Virus record (IMG/VR): IMGVR_UViG_3300047476_000816
Location: 1 to 35,231 of that record
DNA length: 35,231 bases
Direction: 5' to 3' (one strand)
From: a virus
In this document: positions 29,768-35,231 of the stretch, piece by piece
Position numbering within the stretch: the stretch's first letter is position 1
Layout of the letters: every line of letters starts with the position of its first letter
The notes under the pieces: generated by a model
What the model was told of the DNA's origin: nothing
The model's input: the letters and a program-made list of their open reading frames with translations, nothing else
Databases searched by the model: none
Position numbers and translations under genes: made by a program

Positions 29768-31174
29768 CTAGACGCGGTCCTCAGCCTTTTGCGGTTGGGG
29801 CATAGCCTTCAGTTGTTTGTCGGTTGCGTCAAGCGCTAATCGAATGTTCTCAAGCTGTGGGGCTATTTTTCTGTAAGCTTCTGTGTTGCCACTTTCAATT
29901 GCAGCATTTAGTTGTTTTGTAGTTTGGTCAGCCAAAGCTGCTAGTTGGGTACGGGTGCGCGCAACATCCGCATAGGTAGGCATCTCAACGCCAGCTTCTT
30001 GAGCAGCCCGTTCTCTTTCTCTAACAGTAGTCGTAGGCGCGCCTGTAAGTGCAAACTCCGGAACCTTACTTGTATCTGTAGCATCTAAGCGCTCGTCTGC
30101 GGTACGCGAACGCTCGCCTGTTTTTGTAAGCGTCTCTGGAAGAGCACTTGCTTTGCCGGCCACATCACCAAATATATCGCCGGTTTTTTGTTGTTGTGCA
30201 ACAAGTTTAGCCACTTCTTTAGCGTCAATAGCTGCTTGTTTTTCTTGTTCAGCTTTAGCGTCTGCTTCATCTTGTAGGCGTTGTTCTTCTGCTCTAGCTA
30301 ACTGTTTGGCACCGCCGCGCTCCATAAACTTGCCAGGAACTGACAACGTGCCACCAAGAACTGCACCACCAATAAAGCTTTCAAAATACTCATCACGTGC
30401 TGCTGGGTCTGCAATTTCTAAGCCAGCTTGCAAACGCTCTAAGAATTGCTGCGCAACTTCTGTTGTACCTTCAATACCAGCGGTCTTAGCACCTTGAAGT
30501 GCGTACGCGCCAGCTGTCTTCAGCATGCCTTGCTGGGCAATCTCTTTAGCCATTTCAGGCGTAATCTTCTTACCCGCCGCACCAAAGATACGACCAACAC
30601 CAGGTATCATGCGCAAGGAAAGCGTGTCGAGTGCGGCTTGAGGAATAGCGGCTGCACCAGCAGCCAGCAAATCTGTATCTCTAAGGGCTCTGCCTTCGTC
30701 CATCTGACGACCAAGGTTTGTAGCAGTGTATTGCGCAGCACCAGCACCAAAACCAGCACCAAGAGCAGCAAGACCGGCAGCAGGTGCGGCAACTTTAGCA
30801 GCGCCAGCAGCCACAACAGGGGCTACAACATATGGTAATGAACCACCAAGTAATTCACGCGCTTTTAAAAACGGCGCATCCGCCCAACCTTCTTCAGTTG
30901 GCGCAAATATATCTTGTGCTTTTTGTTTTTGAGCTTTAGCGTATTCTTCGGCTTTTGCCTCATCCATCAAGCCAGTACGGCCTAGTAACGCGGCAACATC
31001 ACCTTTAAGTTCTTCTGTAGATGCTTTAAGTGCACCGGTGAATCCGGTGTCTTTTGGTTTAGGCGGCTCAAACGCCTCTGGATACTTTTGTCTGGCTATT
31101 GCAAACGCTTCTTGCGGTGACTTTCCTTCAGGGATTGTGAAGTAGCTGTTATCAGGTAAGCGTAGGTATGCCAT
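29768..31174 (-). CDS. Probable internal virion/ejection protein, 468 aa
   Basis: ATG 31174 has only a weak AAAG site. The N-terminal MAYLRLPDNSYFTIPEGKSP followed by QEAFAIARQKYPEAF is a short domain seen at the front of phage virion proteins. Residues about 110-150 are Ala/Gly-rich and hydrophobic (VVAPVVAAGAAKVAAPAAGL), as in proteins that must cross or line a membrane channel. The C-terminal half is Gln/Glu/Lys-rich coiled coil. It lies directly upstream of the giant protein, so the two may be packaged and ejected together. The role is inference from position and composition. Confidence 0.7.
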   Translation of the reverse strand: MAYLRLPDNSYFTIPEGKSPQEAFAIARQKYPEAFEPPKPKDTGFTGALKASTEELKGDVAALLGRTGLMDEAKAEEYAKAQKQKAQDIFAPTEEGWADAPFLKARELLGGSLPYVVAPVVAAGAAKVAAPAAGLAALGAGFGAGAAQYTATNLGRQMDEGRALRDTDLLAAGAAAIPQAALDTLSLRMIPGVGRIFGAAGKKITPEMAKEIAQQGMLKTAGAYALQGAKTAGIEGTTEVAQQFLERLQAGLEIADPAARDEYFESFIGGAVLGGTLSVPGKFMERGGAKQLARAEEQRLQDEADAKAEQEKQAAIDAKEVAKLVAQQQKTGDIFGDVAGKASALPETLTKTGERSRTADERLDATDTSKVPEFALTGAPTTTVRERERAAQEAGVEMPTYADVARTRTQLAALADQTTKQLNAAIESGNTEAYRKIAPQLENIRLALDATDKQLKAMPQPQKAEDRV

Positions 31175-31214
31175 AGACTTTAATCAAATTGTATTCAGCG
31201 GGCGTTGCTGAGGG

Positions 31215-32591
31215 TTATGAACGAGTTTTAGCGCCTTCCGGTACTGTAGCAGAAACAACATTATTAGACAATCCATTTATAACAAACTGACGATACGACA
31301 ATGGATCTCTAACCCCCATATCCGCAAGTGATCTAGCGTATTTGGGGTTCTTTTCAAGGATGTCGTTAAACGCTTTTGTAGCAGCTTCAACTGAGTACAG
31401 CTCACCTTTGTTAGCGCCTTTATAAATGCCAGCTAATGTTGGGTCATTTGCGACGGCACGAAGCGTGCGTAACTCGCCAGGTTCTTGCGCCAAGCTAGCC
31501 ATACGGTATCTATTAATGTTAGCAGCTTCTGTGTATTTAAGACCAAGTTCGTCTTGACCCTGCTCAAATGCAGCTTCAGCTCTTGCACGGTTAAGGTCGT
31601 AGTCTCTAGCATCTTTCTTAAGAGCATTAGTTTCTTTACGTGTAAGTCCGGCTTGTTCTGCAAGCCCAGCAATACCAGCACTGACACCTTTAGCGCCTGG
31701 GGCAGACAATAACCCAGCGCTTAAACGCATTAAACCTTCGCCAAGACCGCGGCTCTTTAAACCCTCAACGTCTACTTTTTCCGCAGACATTTCGCCAAAC
31801 GGATTAGCACGACGCTCAAATGTAGTTGGCTGGCTTAAGTTAATCGCTGAGTTAGAAGCAGCAGCCGGCGCAGCTGCAGCCGGTGCAGCAGCGGAAGGTT
31901 TTGCTTTTTTGTTGGGGTCATACAAATCGTAGTCCAAAGGGCTATCTTGCGTTTGAATATCTTTAACGCTGTATAGTGCCGCAGCTTCTTTAGCGCCTAT
32001 GTTTTTCTCTTTCATAAGCTTGGCAATTCCTTCTTTCTGCACATCAGCAGCTGCAGCTTTATCCCAAGGAGCAGTAAAGAAACGTTTAAGTGGGTCTACA
32101 ACATCGCTTCTAAATTCTTCAACTGAATACGGTTTACCGCTATCTGCAACGCTTTTCCATGCGTCCGCTTGGCGTTTTTGACGCGCGTACTTCTCAGGGT
32201 CCATAGCTTCTAAAATAGCGGGATCAACATAACTACCGTCTTTTCCGGAAAACGCAACAATACCGCCGGCTGCCATGCCCTCGCCCATGGCTTCCATATT
32301 AGGAGCAGGCAATTGGTCAATCCCAGCAATGGCTTGTGGCGCGCTTTGTTCGGCTAGTAGTCTGTCTTTAAGACTAGGCTGTTGCGCTTGTTGTTGAGCT
32401 TGCGCACCATCAACTGCTTGGCGTAATTGTTTACGGCCCATAGCTTCAGTCATAGCAACGTATTGTGGAATAGATACGTCTTTACCCGCGAGTACATCTG
32501 CTAAGCGCGAATCACTGTACGCTCTAGCTTTTTCCATAATGGCTGCCATGTCTGACATAGCGTTGTTTGATCTCATTGGTGCGAGTGCCAT
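31215..32591 (-). CDS. Late structural protein, Ala-rich, 458 aa
   Basis: ATG 32591 has AAGGAAT upstream. The N-terminal MEKARAYSDSRLADVLAGKD and the MAAGGIVAFSG segment (about 106-116) are typical of virion proteins of podovirus-like phages in environmental genomes. The centre has a long Ala/Pro-rich linker (AAAPAAAAPAAA) and the C-terminal 200 residues are helical. There are no enzyme motifs. It may be part of the internal core or the portal-proximal tail; I cannot decide. Confidence 0.7.
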   Translation of the reverse strand: MALAPMRSNNAMSDMAAIMEKARAYSDSRLADVLAGKDVSIPQYVAMTEAMGRKQLRQAVDGAQAQQQAQQPSLKDRLLAEQSAPQAIAGIDQLPAPNMEAMGEGMAAGGIVAFSGKDGSYVDPAILEAMDPEKYARQKRQADAWKSVADSGKPYSVEEFRSDVVDPLKRFFTAPWDKAAAADVQKEGIAKLMKEKNIGAKEAAALYSVKDIQTQDSPLDYDLYDPNKKAKPSAAAPAAAAPAAASNSAINLSQPTTFERRANPFGEMSAEKVDVEGLKSRGLGEGLMRLSAGLLSAPGAKGVSAGIAGLAEQAGLTRKETNALKKDARDYDLNRARAEAAFEQGQDELGLKYTEAANINRYRMASLAQEPGELRTLRAVANDPTLAGIYKGANKGELYSVEAATKAFNDILEKNPKYARSLADMGVRDPLSYRQFVINGLSNNVVSATVPEGAKTRS

Positions 32592-32600
32592 ATTTATTCC

Positions 32601-33605
32601 TTAACTAAATGCTTTATAAGCGCCTAGTGCGCCAAGACCCATACCAAGAGCTTGCTGCGCTCCAGATGGTTGTGCCTGATACATCTGTGTACTTGACGAC
32701 TGCATAGGCAAACCACGCAATAAGTTAGACATAACGCCCAACTGCATAATTGGATACTGTTGTTGTGTGGCGTAGTCTTGAATTGCTTGGTTAATGATGC
32801 CTTGCTGATACTGCTGTTGTTGCTGGCCAAGTTGATTCTGTAAGCCTAAACGTGCAATGTCAGATTGTTGTTCTGCGCCTGATAACTGACCTAATGCAGA
32901 AGCCGCAGATGTAGCTTGACCTAAACCTTGTAAGCCTAGCGTTGAACCAAACTGCATGTTCTGCATGGCTTTATCATACGCAGATTGCGTACCCCTGGCC
33001 TGAATCTCACCAAGACGTGAACCTAGCGCACGCTGGGCTTCTGAACGCTCAATAGCTGAACGAGAACCACCAAACGCACCTTGACGTACGGCTTGAGCTG
33101 CAAGAGTCGGCATAGCCTTTTCGTAATCACGAATGGCTGCAGCTTTCTCAACATCGGTAACAGACTGCTGATACGGAGACATGTAAGACTGAACCGCAAA
33201 TGGATTAGTCGCCATACGCTGGTAATTTGTTCCTGCTGATAAGCCACCCAAACCAGACATAGCTGCAGTCATTTGCGCTGGAGCATAACCGCCTGGAGTT
33301 TGCATACCAGCCGCTTCGTTGTATGAAGAAGTCTGTAAGCTTGATGGGCCCGCGAAGTATTTAGTTGGGTCTGTTGAATATGGTTGGTATTCGCGGAAAC
33401 CAGTTATCTTGTCGCCTTCAGTTTGAAATAGCTGGCGCTGACCAGCCTCAAGCATGTTCTCAACATAGGGACGCGCGTACTCAGGTACGTTTGTGTTTAC
33501 GTTTGTTGTTTGTGTTGGTTGACCACCACCGCCACCACCGCCAGTAAATGGGGTGCGTCTACCTTCCCATGTCCAACCGCTGTGCTTAGATTTTAAAATG
33601 CTCAT
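32601..33605 (-). CDS. Late structural protein, Gly/Gln-rich, 334 aa
   Basis: The start overlaps the GNAT-like gene's stop (ATGA). After a basic N-terminus comes TGGGGGGGQ, then a Tyr/Pro/Thr region, and from about residue 180 a long Ala/Gln-rich helical part (LGQLSGAEQQSDIARLGLQN and LGQQQQQYQQG). This composition is typical of podovirus internal core or ejection proteins such as T7 gp14-like ones, but the match is by composition and position only. It ends in a short hydrophobic Gly/Ala stretch that could touch the membrane. Confidence 0.7.
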   Translation of the reverse strand: MSILKSKHSGWTWEGRRTPFTGGGGGGGQPTQTTNVNTNVPEYARPYVENMLEAGQRQLFQTEGDKITGFREYQPYSTDPTKYFAGPSSLQTSSYNEAAGMQTPGGYAPAQMTAAMSGLGGLSAGTNYQRMATNPFAVQSYMSPYQQSVTDVEKAAAIRDYEKAMPTLAAQAVRQGAFGGSRSAIERSEAQRALGSRLGEIQARGTQSAYDKAMQNMQFGSTLGLQGLGQATSAASALGQLSGAEQQSDIARLGLQNQLGQQQQQYQQGIINQAIQDYATQQQYPIMQLGVMSNLLRGLPMQSSSTQMYQAQPSGAQQALGMGLGALGAYKAFS

Positions 33606-34015
33606 AATTTGGTTTCCATAATAACGTGGCGTTCTTCCATACCAACCTGTTTGTACAGTCTAGCAGCTGATTCTCTAGCGGCACATTGGACTCTTGTAGC
33701 GCCGTTAGCTTTTAATATTTGACAAACCTGCCCATAAACATCTTCGTTAACAATTGCTTTACCGGCCATAGCGGTTATAAAACCTACACGATAGTTTGGC
33801 ATATTGTAAAAGTTTATTGAAGCCGTGCCATGTATTTTATTTTCTTCATCAACCGCTACAAGAAGCAACCAACTACCGCTGGCTAAACAAGCTTTAATCT
33901 GCTCTAGTGTGTAATCGCCGGCATCATATTTATTTGCTTTTTCAAACAGTTCTTCCACCAACGGCCATGTCTGATGTACCGCATTTGGCGAGACAGGAAG
34001 CACTGTTAATTTCAT
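33602..34015 (-). CDS. GNAT-like acetyltransferase fold protein, 137 aa
   Basis: The start overlaps the preceding gene's stop (ATGA). The order of segments, LVEELFEKANKYDAGDYTLE, WLLLVAVDEENKIHGTASIN, FYNMPNYRVGFITAMAGK, and RESAARLYKQVGMEERHVIM, follows the GNAT acyltransferase fold. The usual acetyl-CoA loop R/Q-x-x-G-x-G/A is not clear, so activity is doubtful. Similar small GNAT-fold proteins (DUF2833/T7 gp13-like, from memory) sit among internal virion proteins of podoviruses, as here, so a structural or assembly role is more likely than metabolism. Confidence 0.7.
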   Translation of the reverse strand: MKLTVLPVSPNAVHQTWPLVEELFEKANKYDAGDYTLEQIKACLASGSWLLLVAVDEENKIHGTASINFYNMPNYRVGFITAMAGKAIVNEDVYGQVCQILKANGATRVQCAARESAARLYKQVGMEERHVIMETKL

Positions 34016-35231
34016 GCAGGCATGTACTTATCTGTTTTAACAGCAGGCGCTTGTTTCTTTTTACCTGTGCGAGCAACGCGTACTTTGTCCATCATGGCGT
34101 ATAAGCGTTTGGCACCTGCGTCAGAAGAACCGTTGCCTAAATGAGACACAACGTCTGCTGGAACTACAAACTCACCGTCAGCTAGCCGCGCTGGCTGTTT
34201 ACCGTTAATTGTTGCTGGGATGCTGTCAGACATGCCGTCGCCATCACCTTTTAAGTAACGACCTTTAGCGGCATTGATAACACCCATGTCTTCTACACTG
34301 CGCTTAGGTAGCGCTACATTACCGCGCATCTGTGCCATGGCACGTGCATTATTTAGTTCTGCTAAACCAGCCTCAAGTGGGTCCATGGCGGCAACTTTAG
34401 CTGCGCTTGTACGAGTAGCTTTTTTAGGCATACCACCTGCGGCAAACTGGGCAACATCTCCACCAGCAGTCATCATGGCACCATATCCATCACGCGCGCC
34501 TTGCAGAGCGGCTAAACCACCATTAGGCATGTCTTGGAAACCAACAGTACCACCTTGTGCATAACCGCCGTAGCCTAAGCCGCGTGGGGTGTAGTATGGA
34601 TTTGGTCTTTGCGGTGTGTAACCACGGAAATTTTCAGCAAGTGCTAATTCAGGGTATCTACGTTCGTAGTCGTCTCCAGCTGGGACATTGTTCTTAGGCT
34701 CTAAAGCACCTGATACTAACGGAGCGGCCAAGCCAACTGCAGAACCTGTTGGCATTGCGTTATATATTGCTGTTGGGCCTGCTTTTAGACCAGCGCCAAC
34801 TGTTTGCATGCCTGAAGCGCCTGCAGTAGCGTTTTGTGCGCCCGCTGCGCGAACTACGTCTGTAGGGTTATACGCGCCTGAAGCTAGTGTGTCGTTATAC
34901 GCTTGAAGCTGTGAAGCATTTAAATTAGGTAAGTTTTGTGCACCAATAAAGTTTTGTGCGCCAGCAGAAGTATTAGCGGCATTTGCAGTTTTTAATACAT
35001 CAGCAGGATTATATGCACCAGAATTAGAAACGCTTTGAAGTCCTTGTAACTGTTCAGCGCTTAAGTTACCTAGTTGGTCAGCGCTTAATGTGTTTGCCTG
35101 TGCCCCTAATTGATTTACTGCTGACTGACCCCCGGCTTCGGCGATAGAAGAAGTTCCAGCCGCGCCAATACCGCTAGCTAAACCAGCACCACCATAAGCA
35201 CCTAAGCCAGCCATAAGGCCTTTACTAATAT
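34012..35231 (-). CDS. Gly/Ala-rich late virion protein, probably extending beyond the window
   Basis: The frame stays open to the right edge, so the true start may lie outside; ATG 35214 (400 aa) has AAAGG upstream and is a possible internal start. With ATG 35214 as residue 1, residues about 48-87 and 95-133 are two imperfect repeats around SGAYNPADV and SGAYNPTDV. The C-terminal part contains DSIPATINGKQPARLADGEF then VVPADVVSHLGNGSSDAGAK, a segment seen in phage structural proteins. There are no enzyme motifs. It is likely a tail or portal-associated component; the assignment is by composition and neighbours. Confidence 0.7.
   Translation of the reverse strand, partial: ISKGLMAGLGAYGGAGLASGIGAAGTSSIAEAGGQSAVNQLGAQANTLSADQLGNLSAEQLQGLQSVSNSGAYNPADVLKTANAANTSAGAQNFIGAQNLPNLNASQLQAYNDTLASGAYNPTDVVRAAGAQNATAGASGMQTVGAGLKAGPTAIYNAMPTGSAVGLAAPLVSGALEPKNNVPAGDDYERRYPELALAENFRGYTPQRPNPYYTPRGLGYGGYAQGGTVGFQDMPNGGLAALQGARDGYGAMMTAGGDVAQFAAGGMPKKATRTSAAKVAAMDPLEAGLAELNNARAMAQMRGNVALPKRSVEDMGVINAAKGRYLKGDGDGMSDSIPATINGKQPARLADGEFVVPADVVSHLGNGSSDAGAKRLYAMMDKVRVARTGKKKQAPAVKTDKYMPA

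Noticed and set aside
1-35231. Diversity-generating retroelement, CRISPR array, tRNA, integrase or attachment site
   Set aside because: I found no reverse transcriptase, spaced repeats, cloverleaf sequence or recombinase in the window.

Overview
This window looks like part of a tailed-phage genome or closely related prophage, probably of an aquatic or environmental bacterium. There are no rRNA, tRNA, housekeeping or integrase genes. Two convergent blocks of closely packed phage genes meet at about 23.9 kb. The plus-strand block (1-23917) carries early, replication and accessory genes, mostly joined by ATGA-type or short overlaps. The minus-strand block (35231-23901) carries late virion genes. 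The late set (a Gly-rich tail or structural protein, a GNAT-like protein, Ala/Gln-rich structural proteins, and a giant protein with a zincin-like motif) resembles the DNA-ejection modules of podovirus-like phages. The host cannot be read from this sequence. A proteobacterial host is a guess from the look of the replication genes.

Layout: (a) 1-4867 holds the end of an upstream gene, a 22-residue membrane peptide and a run of small or medium unknown proteins, several with zinc-binding cysteine pairs. Short intergenic gaps repeat CTCACAAAC, and a 17-bp palindrome (GTGGACA-N3-TGTCCAC) occurs twice. (b) 4998-9077 is a five-gene module behind a candidate sigma70-type promoter: a MoxR/CobS-like AAA+ ATPase, a protein with an N-terminal HExxH motif and a C-terminal VWA domain (DUF2201-like), two unknowns and a DUF3150-like protein. 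It is the best candidate for a poorly described system here. (c) 9087-13574 is a dense string of very small proteins (membrane peptides, two tandem winged-helix paralogues, zinc ribbons), with a homing HNH endonuclease next to a VRR-NUC nuclease. (d) 13571-23739 is the replication and recombination core: family A DNA polymerase with 3'-5' exonuclease, an HExxH protein, a Cas4/RecB-like Fe-S nuclease, a small HNH protein, a SNF2 helicase, a probable replication accessory protein interrupted by a stop codon, an HTH protein and a PrimPol-DUF927 primase-helicase. (e) 23729-23917 is a short gene that contains a textbook intrinsic terminator and overlaps tail to tail with the giant late gene. (f) 23901-35231 (minus) is the late virion module.

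How it may work together (inference): the PrimPol-helicase, PolA, SNF2 helicase and nucleases replicate and process the phage genome. The interrupted protein at 19517-20410 has an acidic C-terminal tail of the kind found on ssDNA-binding proteins, lying beyond an in-frame TAA. The late operon would package and deliver the genome, with the giant protein and its upstream partner as likely ejected proteins. Points most worth checking are the TAA-split gene, the terminator inside a coding sequence, the AAA+/VWA module, the leucine at the dNTP-selecting position of the polymerase, and the hairpin before the homing endonuclease.
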